From: Thermanaerosceptrum fracticalcis
Lineage (GTDB): Bacteria > Bacillota > Peptococcia > DRI-13
Length of the DNA: 64,000 bases
Assembly: GCF_000746025.2 (NCBI RefSeq)
Contig: NZ_CP045798.1
Coordinates: 544,501-608,500 of the forward strand
Reading direction: 5' to 3'
In this document: positions 42,465 to 51,405 of the stretch, piece by piece
Layout: each line of letters begins with the position of its first letter
Numbering within the stretch: position 1 is the stretch's first letter
Translations under genes and position numbers: made by a program
Notes under the pieces: generated by a model
Database searches by the model: none
Seen by the model: the letters and a program-made list of their open reading frames with translations, nothing else
Told to the model about the DNA's origin: nothing

Positions 42465-43814
42465 ATGCAAAGCGACGAACTTTACAGGCAGGCTGACGAG
42501 GAAGCCCGGAGGATAACGGGCACAGCCGCAAGGTACGGCAAGAAAATCCTTGGAAAAGTTGCCAAAAAAGTTGCATTAAAGACCCTGAAAGTTCTTTTTC
42601 TGATCCTCAAGATGACAGCTCCCGTGTGGGTGCCCCTTGTTTTGATCCTGGTGCTGGCCTTTGGCACCCACATGCTCCTTTACGGATTCGCCAAAGAAGC
42701 AACAGACGGCGGCCCGCCGGACAAAAAGACGGTTATTGCGGCCTTTTTCGGTGTCTTGGAAGATGAAGTCACCGAAGCCAACGAGCGTTTGTTTGACGAA
42801 TACAAAAAGCTGGCCGCCAAATGGAGCCAGGGTTTGAGCAAAGAGCAAAAGGAACAAGTCGTGGCCCATGCCTTGCCCTGGTCCGTTTTGCTGGCGACCG
42901 ACAGGGTGGTCAACGACGCCGCCGTCTGGGAAGGCAAGGAGAACGTAACCCTCCAGCCCTTGCAGGTGTTCGAGGCACTGCGGCCCAGGTTCAAGTGGAA
43001 AGAATCGGAAGTGATAACAACAACTGTTACATATACGGATAAAGGGACGGTAACTTCAACAAGCACACGCAAAGTAACCCTTGTAACCGAGGCAGACACT
43101 TTTGAAGGTCATTTCGATTATGTATACGAATGGCAGACGGAAATCGTAGAAAGAAGCAGCAGCGGGTATGTGTCGGTCAAAAAAGAAGTGCTTAAGGAAG
43201 TAAAACCTCCCGCAGAATACTACATACCCTGGAAGCAGTACTTGTCAAAAACAAGAGGAATCGAGGACCAGCTAACCATAGACCACTTGCAGGAGCTCGC
43301 CATCCTTTATGACGAGGACTATCAGTTCAGCCATGCGTTGACGGTGGGTTTGGATTACAGCACTTATCCGGTGATAGAAGGTTCTAACGGATGGATATGG
43401 CCCACACCGTCCACGAGAATAACCAGTCCCTTTGGGCCCAGGGCATACCCCAGGCCGGGCTTTCATCACGGGATCGACATAGGAGCCGTAAACAGAGGGG
43501 TGAGCGGAGACCCGGTTTACTGCATTGATGACGGAGAAGTGTTGGAAGCAGGTTTTTCGGTTATCTACGGGCGGTACGTCATAGTGAAACATGCAAAAGA
43601 CGTATTTACATGCTACGCTCACTTGGACCAAAGGAAAGTCAAGGAATATCAAAAAATCAAAAAAGGTGATCTGATTGGCACTATGGGCTCAACCGGTTTT
43701 TCAACGGGCGTTCATTTGCATTTTGAAATAAGACAAGGGAAAAGACCCCTTGACCCCAGGTTTTATTTTCCGCAAATTTTCTCTGAAAGGAGTGTTGGTG
43801 TTGAGGTTGAATAA
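42465..43814 (+). CDS. Membrane-anchored M23 peptidoglycan endopeptidase of the T4SS
   Basis: A 449-aa protein: a basic amphipathic N-terminus, one membrane anchor (about 50-72), an extended outer region, and a C-terminal M23/LytM domain. Zinc ligands are visible in GFHHGIDIGAVN (His, Asp) and TGVHLHFEIRQG (HxH). Before it, WPTPSTRITSPFGPRAYP is the standard LytM lead-in. It should open the cell wall for the conjugation channel, as VirB1-like or CwlT-type enzymes do in Gram-positive ICEs. Start ATG 42465, 6 nt after the virB6-like stop. Confidence 0.88.
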   Translation: MQSDELYRQADEEARRITGTAARYGKKILGKVAKKVALKTLKVLFLILKMTAPVWVPLVLILVLAFGTHMLLYGFAKEATDGGPPDKKTVIAAFFGVLEDEVTEANERLFDEYKKLAAKWSQGLSKEQKEQVVAHALPWSVLLATDRVVNDAAVWEGKENVTLQPLQVFEALRPRFKWKESEVITTTVTYTDKGTVTSTSTRKVTLVTEADTFEGHFDYVYEWQTEIVERSSSGYVSVKKEVLKEVKPPAEYYIPWKQYLSKTRGIEDQLTIDHLQELAILYDEDYQFSHALTVGLDYSTYPVIEGSNGWIWPTPSTRITSPFGPRAYPRPGFHHGIDIGAVNRGVSGDPVYCIDDGEVLEAGFSVIYGRYVIVKHAKDVFTCYAHLDQRKVKEYQKIKKGDLIGTMGSTGFSTGVHLHFEIRQGKRPLDPRFYFPQIFSERSVGVEVE

Positions 43815-44205
43815 AAAAGCCGTCTTGTTGCTTGTGATTATGTTGATATTTACTCTTTCAGCTCCTGTTTGGGCAAATGAACAGCAAAACAAGAAATTCT
43901 CGGAAATCCTTTCAAAGAAAGACGGGATAGGAGAAATAAAGCCTTTGGATTTTGACAAGCTGGGCGACAAGGTTATGAGCTTGGGCGATAAAATATTTGA
44001 ATTCTTGCAAAAAGGAAGTGTTCCCTTGCTGGCAATCGGGATGGGGATTGCCGTAGTCAGTTTATTCATTGGAATCTTCGTCGGCAAAGCCATAAAGACC
44101 GGAATATGGGGCATAGTCATATCTTTTGCCGTATACTACCTGATAAACTACATGCCGGAGACGGTAATGACCATAAAACAAACGGTCATTGGCTTTTTTA
44201 AGTAG
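43801..44205 (+). CDS. VirB2-like two-helix membrane protein
   Basis: A 134-aa protein with a signal peptide (AVLLLVIMLIFTLSAPVWA), a polar stretch (NKKFSEILSKKDGIGEIK) and two hydrophobic helices (VPLLAIGMGIAVVSLFIGIF and GIWGIVISFAVYYLINYMP). It resembles the VirB2-like protein at 33458 in layout, not clearly in sequence, so it may be a second pilin or channel subunit. TTG 43801 is 8 nt after AAAGGAG (GTG 43798 is an alternative). It overlaps the peptidase gene by 14 nt. Confidence 0.7.
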   Translation: MRLNKKAVLLLVIMLIFTLSAPVWANEQQNKKFSEILSKKDGIGEIKPLDFDKLGDKVMSLGDKIFEFLQKGSVPLLAIGMGIAVVSLFIGIFVGKAIKTGIWGIVISFAVYYLINYMPETVMTIKQTVIGFFK

Positions 44206-44220
44206 TAGGGGGGCGAAAAC

Positions 44221-46218
44221 TTGAGAATCCACCTGGTTTATGAAGTCGATTACCTTGAACAGTTAAAAGAAATGTTAGGGGAGGCGGGCCATGAAATAGC
44301 AGGCTGGGACTATTCCCTGCCGTTGTTCGCCGACTTTTCTGAGAAAAAAACGGTTGATGCTGACCTGGCCTTGATTGACGGGCAGGCAGGGGTGACGGAA
44401 AAAAGGGAGATCATGGAGGCCCTGGGCAGAATTCGTAAAAACCTGCCGGAATTGAGGCTGGTCGTCATATTTCCTACCGTTTTGGAAAAAGACGAGAAAT
44501 TCAAAGAAAAGCTGTTGTCGTACTCCTTGTATGACATGTATTTCCGGGACGAGTACGATATTGACGACTTGGAGCATTGGTTTGGAAATCCCAAAACCTA
44601 CGGAAATTATGACATACAGACGGACGACATAGCAGGGACATTGCCGCAAAGAGAGCCTGTTCAAGCGTCAAAAAAACAGGAGGAGCGGGGCGGGCTTCTG
44701 AAAAAAGGAATTGATACTCTCTTGAAGATAAACCTTAAAGAGAAATTTGCTAAAAAAGAATCGTCTGAGAAAGAAGATACGCATGAGACAAAAACGGGGG
44801 CTTTCGCCTCTGATTTTTTTGTCCCTCCTCAAGATAGAAATGTCTATGCAACAGCGAAAAAAAAGCAAAAAAAGCCTGTGGTTTACTCATGGGACATGGA
44901 ATACGAGGGTGTAACGGCTTTCAAGGATATTGGACAGTTGTTTGCCCTGGCCGAAATGGTAAGGCCGGACTTTATCCTGATGCCGGGCCATAAAGAAGAA
45001 GTGGCCGAAAAAATCAGGGAAATAAAGAGGCATAAAAAACTGTGGGACCTTCCCGTGGTGGTGGTTGGAAACATCAGCCACGAGCTTTTTAAGGCAGGGG
45101 CCGATGAATGTTTGCCGGAGTGGAATGATGACAGCTTCGGGTTATTGGCACCCAAACTGGACAGTTTGAGATTGATTAAAGAGATGAGCAAAAGCGAGGC
45201 ACTGAAAGACCCCTTGACAGGAGCTTATAACCGGCTTTTCATGGAAGAACTCCTTGATAAGTCAATTCGGGAATACAACATGCACGGGGTGCCTTTTTGC
45301 GGTTTGTTTTGCGACCTGGACTATTTCAAGAGGCTTAACGACACATATGGGCACCAGGTTGGAGACGATGTCCTTAAAGCCTTTGTGTCTTTCCTGAACG
45401 AAAACACAAGGAGCGGAGACTTTGTAACAAGATATGGCGGCGAAGAATTTTTGCTCCTGTTTTCCGCAACAACAGCCAAAGAGATGGCTTGCAAGATTGA
45501 CAACATGCGTCTTGCCTGGCAGGAAAAAGACCTGTACGGGTCCACTTTCAGCGGGGCGTTGGCCGATTACCTGGGCGAAGGGAAAGAGTTGTTTTTGCGG
45601 AAACTGGACGAAGCCCTCTATATGGCGAAGAACGCAGGCAGAAACAGGGTGATATACGTTGAAGAAGATGAAAGCATAAGCCCGCCTGCAGATTTGCGGT
45701 GCACGCCGGGAGGCGGTTTTCAAACGAGCGTTTATGCTGTGGCCGGGGCTGCTCCGAGAGTGGGGGCTACCAGTTTTGCCTTGATGCTGGCCAAAGAGTT
45801 TGCCTTGAAATATCCCGTGGAAATCCTGGATGCGGGAGGCGGTGCTTATGACTGGCTGGGAGGGCGTGGGGCAAAGAACATAAACGTGAGAAAAGCACCG
45901 CCGTACAGCATTACGCCCGGCGTTGTGACGATAATAGACGCAGGAACCGGGGTGCATGACGAGCTGAAGCCTTTCGTCGAAACGACCTTTGTCGTAACGG
46001 ATATGTCCAAAAAGGCCGTTTATATAAAAAATCTTGTCAAGGGCCCGGCCTGGCTTGTCGGCAACAGGTGCGTAAATGACATAAAAAAACTCGGCCAGAC
46101 CTGGGGTTTGCCGGTTCTTTTGGAAATCAAGCATGAGGAAGGAATCAGGGAAGCCGAAAAAAGGGGGACATTTCCTGAGATAAAAAGCGTAAGTAGAATA
46201 TTAAAAGCCCACATTTAA
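44221..46218 (+). CDS. REC-like/GGDEF/TadZ (ParA-like) fusion: c-di-GMP synthase coupled to a pilus ATPase homologue
   Basis: A 665-aa protein. Residues 1-130 and about 220-320 look like receiver-type domains. Residues about 329-470 are a GGDEF diguanylate cyclase with DPLTGAYNRLF, DLDYFKRLNDTYGHQVGDD, active site RYGGEEF and an RSGD inhibitory site five residues before it. The C-terminal 160 residues resemble a ParA/TadZ ATPase with a degenerate P-loop (GAAPRVGATSFALMLAKEF) and VVTIIDAGTG as Walker B-like strand. TadZ/CpaE proteins place Tad pili in the cell, so this chain could link c-di-GMP production to pilus assembly. TTG 44221 has SD AGGGGGGCG. No such fusion is known to me. Confidence 0.85.
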   Translation: MRIHLVYEVDYLEQLKEMLGEAGHEIAGWDYSLPLFADFSEKKTVDADLALIDGQAGVTEKREIMEALGRIRKNLPELRLVVIFPTVLEKDEKFKEKLLSYSLYDMYFRDEYDIDDLEHWFGNPKTYGNYDIQTDDIAGTLPQREPVQASKKQEERGGLLKKGIDTLLKINLKEKFAKKESSEKEDTHETKTGAFASDFFVPPQDRNVYATAKKKQKKPVVYSWDMEYEGVTAFKDIGQLFALAEMVRPDFILMPGHKEEVAEKIREIKRHKKLWDLPVVVVGNISHELFKAGADECLPEWNDDSFGLLAPKLDSLRLIKEMSKSEALKDPLTGAYNRLFMEELLDKSIREYNMHGVPFCGLFCDLDYFKRLNDTYGHQVGDDVLKAFVSFLNENTRSGDFVTRYGGEEFLLLFSATTAKEMACKIDNMRLAWQEKDLYGSTFSGALADYLGEGKELFLRKLDEALYMAKNAGRNRVIYVEEDESISPPADLRCTPGGGFQTSVYAVAGAAPRVGATSFALMLAKEFALKYPVEILDAGGGAYDWLGGRGAKNINVRKAPPYSITPGVVTIIDAGTGVHDELKPFVETTFVVTDMSKKAVYIKNLVKGPAWLVGNRCVNDIKKLGQTWGLPVLLEIKHEEGIREAEKRGTFPEIKSVSRILKAHI

Positions 46219-46233
46219 CGGGAGGTATTGGCT

Positions 46234-46443
46234 TTGAGCGAATTTGATCTTGTCCTGAATGTTCTTGCAAACGCCAAAAAAGTTGCTCTGGCCTACCGCA
46301 AGGCATGTGCCACGGATGCGGCAGCCGGGTTTTTCAGAAACGAGGAGACCAGGGAGCTCCAGGCCGCACTGCACGACCTGGAGGATTCCATTAACAAGAT
46401 TAACGATGTAGTGAAAAGAAGGAGATGGGACAATGCCTGTTAA
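46234..46443 (+). CDS. Small hypothetical protein
   Basis: A 69-aa, highly charged, mostly helical protein (LANAKKVALAYRKACATDAA, ELQAALHDLEDSINKINDVV) with no recognised domain. TTG 46234 is 8 nt after GGGAGG; TTG 46228 is too close. It overlaps the CpaB-like gene by 11 nt, so it belongs to the operon. Confidence 0.6.
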   Translation: MSEFDLVLNVLANAKKVALAYRKACATDAAAGFFRNEETRELQAALHDLEDSINKINDVVKRRRWDNAC

Positions 46444-47125
46444 GTTCAGTATTGACAAAGAAAAAAGAAAAGGAGTTGTGTTTATCCTTATAGCCCTGCT
46501 TTGCGGCGTTGTGGCCGCAGGTTTTGTTTTGGGCCTGGCCGTGAAAATGTCGCCGAAAGTACCGGCATTGGAGGCTGTGGTGGAGATTGCGGCGGGGACT
46601 CCGTTGGACAGGAGCCAGTTCAGGGAGATAAAACTGCCTGAAGCGGGGCTGCCGTCCGAGATAATACATCCGAACACCGATTTAAAAGGGAAGATAGCAG
46701 CCCGGACGATGGTGCCGGGTGATATACTTCGCCATCTCGTGACCATAGACCTGGAAAAGGGGGTTAGCCCCTCGCTTCTGAGTGCCCGGCTGAGGGCCCT
46801 GAACGATCCGGAACTGCGGGCTGTGGAAATACCCGTAGAGAGTGTGAAAAACATGCTGGGAGGCATGAAATCCGGAGACCGGGTTGACATAGTGGCCGTT
46901 TACGTTGATGAAACAGCATCCGGTCCCGTAAAAAAATTGATCTCCCAAACCATCATGGAGGCTGTTCCCGTCTTGGGGCTTAGATCGGAAGATTCCGGCA
47001 GTGCTTCAGGCGGCGGGCAAGCCGGGGCCCTGATAGCGGCCATGAAGAAGGAGCAGGTGGAAACTTACGCATTGTATAGGGAAAAGGGCCGGATTTATGC
47101 CTCGTTGAGACCATACAACCAGTGA
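46433..47125 (+). CDS. CpaB/RcpC-like pilus assembly protein (SAF domain), copy 1
   Basis: A 230-aa protein with an N-terminal membrane anchor (VVFILIALLCGVVAAGFVLG) and a SAF domain (AVVEIAAGTPLDRSQFREIK, ARTMVPGDILRHLVTIDL), followed by the RcpC-type RAVEIPVESVKNMLGGMKSG and GDRVDIVAVYVDE. CpaB/RcpC proteins belong to Tad (Flp) pilus machines and sit outside the membrane. SD AGAAGGAGA precedes ATG. This is the first clearly Tad-type gene after the T4SS-type block. Confidence 0.85.
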   Translation: MPVKFSIDKEKRKGVVFILIALLCGVVAAGFVLGLAVKMSPKVPALEAVVEIAAGTPLDRSQFREIKLPEAGLPSEIIHPNTDLKGKIAARTMVPGDILRHLVTIDLEKGVSPSLLSARLRALNDPELRAVEIPVESVKNMLGGMKSGDRVDIVAVYVDETASGPVKKLISQTIMEAVPVLGLRSEDSGSASGGGQAGALIAAMKKEQVETYALYREKGRIYASLRPYNQ

Positions 47126-47142
47126 GCAGGAGGGGAAAAGAA

Positions 47143-48492
47143 ATGAAAACAGAAGGAAGCACAGTTCACCTGGCGATTGCCGACCATGACATGGAATGGA
47201 TGATGCAGGCCCTTCAGGGCTTGAACAGCCACAAGCAGATAAAAGTTACGGTGTTTGCCAATACGGGCCGGGACCTGGTGGAAAGAGTTGCCTCAATGGA
47301 TGTCGATGCCGTGCTGATGGAATATTCAATGCCGGACATGACGGCGGTAGAGGTTGTAAAAAAACTGGCGGAAGATTCTCCAGGGACACTAATTTTTGCC
47401 GTCACTAACTCCTTGACCGAACAGCTTTTGCGGACGGCTAAAAGTGCCGGGGTCAAGGAAGTCTTTTTCAAGCCCAACTTCTCACCTGCCGAAGCCGGGA
47501 ACCGCATAGTGGCCGAAGTTGACGCCTTCCGGAGGGAACTGAGTCTGGCCGCCCAAAAACACGGGCGGATCGAAAAAGGCACAGGCCCTATCGGGGTGAA
47601 AATCCAGAAGGAATATGTAACCCGTACCCTAAAACAGGTGGTGGTGCTGACCCACAACATCAAGGGCGGGGTAGGGAAATCCACTATAGCCGTCAACTTG
47701 GCGGCAGCCATCAAAATGAGCCCTTACTACTCCGGCCAAAGAGTTTGTCTGGTGGACTTTGACTGCGGCGGGGCCAATGTAGCCACCTATTGCCACATAA
47801 ACGATAACGCCACATATAACAGAAACATCTATAACTGGCTGAGCGTTTCTCCGGACGTATCCGCAAGAGAGGTGGAGGAGATGCTCATAAAAGGTCCCCA
47901 GGGCATAATGATTGCGGCGGCACCCATCAACCTGGCCCATGCGGAGAAGATAAGCTATGACCTGGCGGACAAGATACTGAAAATACTCAAAAACTACTTT
48001 ACGGTGATAGTGATAGACGGGGCACCCAACCTTTCAGCCCCCATAGATTCCGCCATGCTCCACGCAACCCATATTTTGCTTGTGGCCAATGCGGAAGGGC
48101 AAAGTGTAAGGCAGTTGGCCAAAACGGTGGCCCTGTTTTCCCCTGAGCCTGATTTTCCCGAAAAACCCGACATGAGCCACATCTTGAATAAAATGTTCTT
48201 GGTCGTCAACTACGCCCAGGCTCCTACGGAATACGACTTGAAGAAAGCCGATATAGCGAGCGTCGTGGGCAGACCGTTGATTGCCGAAATTCCGTATGAC
48301 AAAACCGTGAGGAAAGCCTTGCACGGACCATATGAAAAAGTGGCGGTGGAACTTGATCCTGGTTCCGACTTCTCTCTTGCCATAAAGAAGTTGTCCAACG
48401 ATATTTGCGGAGCCTATCCGGACGGGATCAGGGGAGAGGATGACGAGAAAAAACCCTCTAAGGGGCTTTTCAGCAGGCTTTTGGGGAGATGA
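47143..48492 (+). CDS. TadZ/CpaE-like pilus localisation ATPase
   Basis: A 449-aa protein: a receiver-like N-terminal domain (about 1-125, with the acidic site altered to VLMEYSMPDM) and a ParA/MinD-type ATPase with deviant Walker A NIKGGVGKSTIAVNLAA and RVCLVDFDCGGANV. TadZ/CpaE proteins localise the Tad pilus at the membrane. ATG 47143 has SD AGGAGGGG; GTG 47122 overlaps the cpaB stop and is less likely. Unlike the TadZ-like part of the 44221 protein, its P-loop is intact. Confidence 0.88.
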   Translation: MKTEGSTVHLAIADHDMEWMMQALQGLNSHKQIKVTVFANTGRDLVERVASMDVDAVLMEYSMPDMTAVEVVKKLAEDSPGTLIFAVTNSLTEQLLRTAKSAGVKEVFFKPNFSPAEAGNRIVAEVDAFRRELSLAAQKHGRIEKGTGPIGVKIQKEYVTRTLKQVVVLTHNIKGGVGKSTIAVNLAAAIKMSPYYSGQRVCLVDFDCGGANVATYCHINDNATYNRNIYNWLSVSPDVSAREVEEMLIKGPQGIMIAAAPINLAHAEKISYDLADKILKILKNYFTVIVIDGAPNLSAPIDSAMLHATHILLVANAEGQSVRQLAKTVALFSPEPDFPEKPDMSHILNKMFLVVNYAQAPTEYDLKKADIASVVGRPLIAEIPYDKTVRKALHGPYEKVAVELDPGSDFSLAIKKLSNDICGAYPDGIRGEDDEKKPSKGLFSRLLGR

Positions 48493-48498
48493 TGGAAT

Positions 48499-49287
48499 TT
48501 GCGGCCGATCATGCGATACCCTGGAGCCAAATGGCGGTTGGCCCGGTGGATTATTGAACAGATGCCCTCGCATAAAGTTTACCTTGAGCCATATTTTGGA
48601 AGCGGGGCGGTTCTTTTCAACAAGGAGCCGCAAGGGGTTGAGATTATTAACGACATTGACGGGGATGTGGTTAATTTGTTCAGGGTTATGCGGGAAAAGC
48701 CCCGGGAGCTTGCCATGTTGGTTGAATTAACGCCATGGGCCCGTGATGAGTACGAAAACAGTTATTTTAAAACGGGGGACAGTTTGGAGGATGCCAGAAG
48801 ATTCCTCGTGAGGTGCTGGCAGGCATATGCGACGAGAACAAAATACAAAACCGGATGGAGGCACACATCCTATGGAAAATCTTCATACATGCCCGATCTG
48901 TGGGCCTCGATACCGGAAAGAATAATACAAGTTGCCAGGCGACTAAAAACTGTCCAGATCGAGAACATGGACGCTGTCGATCTCATCGAAAAACACAATC
49001 ACCAATCCGTACTGATATATGCCGATCCGCCGTATACTTTGGACACCAGGAACAAGCTGCTGTATGCCCACGATATGGACTTAAAGGGCCACGAAAAACT
49101 GCTTGACGTGCTGCTCCGGCATAAAGGTCCGGTTATGTTGAGTTCTTATGAAAACGAGCTTTACAACCAAAAACTGGTAGGTTGGTTCAAAAAAAAAATA
49201 ACAACTGTTGCTGAGAAAGGGCAAAAAAAGGAGGAAGTAATTTGGACCAATTTTTCTTACACCCGACAAACTATTTTCAATTTTTAG
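48499..49287 (+). CDS. D12-class N6-adenine DNA methyltransferase (orphan)
   Basis: A 262-aa Dam-like methyltransferase: MRYPGAKWRLARWI, the AdoMet motif EPYFGSGAVLFNKE and the catalytic DPPY in IYADPPYTLDT. No endonuclease gene adjoins it. It sits within the Tad-like operon between tadZ and a membrane-protein gene. It may mask the element's DNA from restriction or mark it. The start is TTG 48499 or ATG 48511 (MRYPGAK); spacing slightly favours the TTG. It differs clearly from the second methyltransferase at 55123. Confidence 0.88.
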   Translation: MRPIMRYPGAKWRLARWIIEQMPSHKVYLEPYFGSGAVLFNKEPQGVEIINDIDGDVVNLFRVMREKPRELAMLVELTPWARDEYENSYFKTGDSLEDARRFLVRCWQAYATRTKYKTGWRHTSYGKSSYMPDLWASIPERIIQVARRLKTVQIENMDAVDLIEKHNHQSVLIYADPPYTLDTRNKLLYAHDMDLKGHEKLLDVLLRHKGPVMLSSYENELYNQKLVGWFKKKITTVAEKGQKKEEVIWTNFSYTRQTIFNF

Positions 49288-49312
49288 GGGTGATTTTGAG
49301 GAGGGGAAAAAG

Positions 49313-50107
49313 ATGCTAGGTTTGTCTGAATTTGGCTTTTCGCTTATGCTCACAATAGTTTATTTTATTATTCTTTTCTTTATTGTTCATTTTGACTTGT
49401 TTCATGTCTTTGGTGCCTTGCACATTGTCGGTTTGACTTTCCAAACAGGACTGACATATCGGGCCTGGCTCGGAAAGCCTGTTGACATTTGGTCATATTT
49501 GCCGTCGTTTATGATCTTGGGAATTTACTTGTTGTTTTTGTTGTTTTCCGAATACACGTTATACAAAGACAGGAAAAGAAGAAAAATGTTGTGTAAAAAA
49601 TTTGAAGGAAAACCGTTTCCAAAAATATTTACGTTTTTTGGGAATAATGAGGTCTGGGTCGTAAATATTCCCGAAGCAAAGACACTTGCCTTGAAACACA
49701 CACTTGAGACAAAAAATCCCGTCAGCATACATATAACCCTTTTTGGTTACGAGTGGTGGTGGGCCGAAGAAGAAGGGATCGATATGAACGATGTTCAAAC
49801 CAGATTCAAACTGCTCAAAAAGGAAGAAGAAAAAGAAGCAAAAAATGACGCCTTGAGCGATGAGGATTTGTTGGATTTGGCCGAATGTTTCTTTGAAAGC
49901 CCCAAGGTCGGGGTTTTCTCCATCAGTCTGGACAGCAATGGTAAGAAAAAACTGGTAAAAGATTTCGAGGAGAATGGGTTCAATTTTGTAGAAACCGAAA
50001 AATTCAAAGAAACCGTAAGAGATTATCATAACTTCATCCTGATCCAAAAAAGCGAATTGGTGGAGAAGGGGGAGAGATTGGATTGGACGTTCCAAAACGA
50101 TTTATAG
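49313..50107 (+). CDS. Membrane protein of unknown function in the Tad-like cluster
   Basis: A 264-aa protein with three hydrophobic segments in the first 90 residues (SLMLTIVYFIILFFIVHF, HIVGLTFQTG, FMILGIYLLFLLFSEY) and a cytoplasmic charged domain (WWWAEEEGIDMNDVQTRFKL; a K/E-rich helix; FSISLDSNGKKKLVKDFEE). I do not recognise it. SD AGGAGGGG precedes ATG. The AT-rich base composition and codon use look different from its neighbours. It overlaps cpaF by 25 nt. Confidence 0.65.
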   Translation: MLGLSEFGFSLMLTIVYFIILFFIVHFDLFHVFGALHIVGLTFQTGLTYRAWLGKPVDIWSYLPSFMILGIYLLFLLFSEYTLYKDRKRRKMLCKKFEGKPFPKIFTFFGNNEVWVVNIPEAKTLALKHTLETKNPVSIHITLFGYEWWWAEEEGIDMNDVQTRFKLLKKEEEKEAKNDALSDEDLLDLAECFFESPKVGVFSISLDSNGKKKLVKDFEENGFNFVETEKFKETVRDYHNFILIQKSELVEKGERLDWTFQNDL

Positions 50108-51405
50108 AACTGGCGGCGATGCGGTCCGCCTTGGATGAGTTATCCAAAACGGACTGGGACATCCTGCGTAAAAAAGCCCAGGAAAGGGCCATGCAGAAAG
50201 TCCCCAGGGAATACCTGGGCAAGTACCGGGACCCGGAAGCCAAAAAACTGGTGAAATACCAGGTACTTGAAGTTATCGAAGAATATAAGCCGGGCTTGGA
50301 TATAAACGTCAGGCAAACACTAGCGGAAAGATTGACCAATGAAATATCGGGCTACGGGCCTTTGGAAAAACTCCTGGACGACAAGGAAATAACGGAAATT
50401 CTCATAGAAAGGTGGGACAAGGTGGTTATAGAAAAAGACGGGATTTTGCAGGAAACCGATATAAAATTCGACTCTGAGGAACACCTGGCCCTCATTGTCG
50501 AGAGGATGATAACGCCGTTAGGCCGGAGGCTGGACTATTCGTCGCCGATGGTGGACGCAAGACTTCCGGACGGGTCCCGGATCAATGCCGTGGCTCCGCC
50601 TGTGGCCGTACACGGCTTACAGGTTGCCGTAAGGAAATTCAAGCCCAACTTGAGCATGGAAAACCTGATCGAATACGGGGCCGTAAGCCGGGAACTGGCC
50701 GAAGCACTCAAGGCTTGCGTGCAGGCAAGAATGTCTTTTGTCATCAGCGGCGGCACCGGCAGCGGAAAATCCACTTTTCTGAACGCCCTGGCGGAATTCA
50801 TCCCTCGTCATCTTTCGATTATAACCATTGAAAACCCCGTGGAACTCAGGCTAAACCATCCCAGGGTGCGGTCCTGGGAGGCCAAGCCGCCCAATATCGA
50901 GGGGAAAGGCGAAATAAACCAGTTGGCCTTGGTTATAAACGCATTACGGGCCAGGCCGGACATAATCATCGTAGGCGAGGTAAGGGGTCCTGAAGCCTTT
51001 GCTTTATTGCAGGCCCTTAATACGGGTCACTCCGGCAGCATGACCACCGCCCACGCCAACAATACCGTGGATGCCATGAAAAGGCTGGTCTCGATGGTAG
51101 CCTCCGCAGGGCAGTTATCTCCAGCCCTTATTCCCGCATATGTGGCATCGGGGATTGATATGGTCGTGCAGTTGTCGAGGATGCCGGACGGCAGCCGAAA
51201 GCTCCTGGAAGTGGCGGAAGTCGTAGGCGAAGAAAACGGAGAAGTGGTCATAAACCCGTTGGTCAAGTATGTTGTAGACGGATATGACGAAAAAGGCAAA
51301 GTCGTAGGTCGCTGGGAAGAAACCGGCAACCGATTTACAAGGCTGCACAGATTCAAAGAGGCGAAAGTGGAGTGGCCGGGCTGGCTGGGAGGTGGGCAGG
51401 ATTGA
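50083..51405 (+). CDS. CpaF/TadA-like secretion ATPase, copy 1
   Basis: A 440-aa AAA-type ATPase of the type II/IV secretion (VirB11/PilB-like) superfamily, CpaF branch. Marks are the N-terminal NEISGYGPLEKLLDDKEITE, LDYSSPMVDARLPDGSRINA, Walker A ISGGTGSGKSTFLNAL, the Asp box IIVGEVRGPEAFALLQALN and the His box GSMTTAHANNTVDAMKRL. It powers Tad pilus assembly. TTG 50083 follows GGGGGAGAG; the tadB gene overlaps its stop (TTGA). A second CpaF-like gene begins at 63313. Confidence 0.92.
   Translation: MDVPKRFIELAAMRSALDELSKTDWDILRKKAQERAMQKVPREYLGKYRDPEAKKLVKYQVLEVIEEYKPGLDINVRQTLAERLTNEISGYGPLEKLLDDKEITEILIERWDKVVIEKDGILQETDIKFDSEEHLALIVERMITPLGRRLDYSSPMVDARLPDGSRINAVAPPVAVHGLQVAVRKFKPNLSMENLIEYGAVSRELAEALKACVQARMSFVISGGTGSGKSTFLNALAEFIPRHLSIITIENPVELRLNHPRVRSWEAKPPNIEGKGEINQLALVINALRARPDIIIVGEVRGPEAFALLQALNTGHSGSMTTAHANNTVDAMKRLVSMVASAGQLSPALIPAYVASGIDMVVQLSRMPDGSRKLLEVAEVVGEENGEVVINPLVKYVVDGYDEKGKVVGRWEETGNRFTRLHRFKEAKVEWPGWLGGGQD

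Noticed and set aside
45262-46134. Long minus-strand ORF opposite the GGDEF fusion
   Set aside because: Antisense shadow of a well-supported gene with no motif or SD.
49559-50095. Minus-strand ORF with Phe-rich translation
   Set aside because: Shadow of the AT-rich membrane protein gene on the plus strand.
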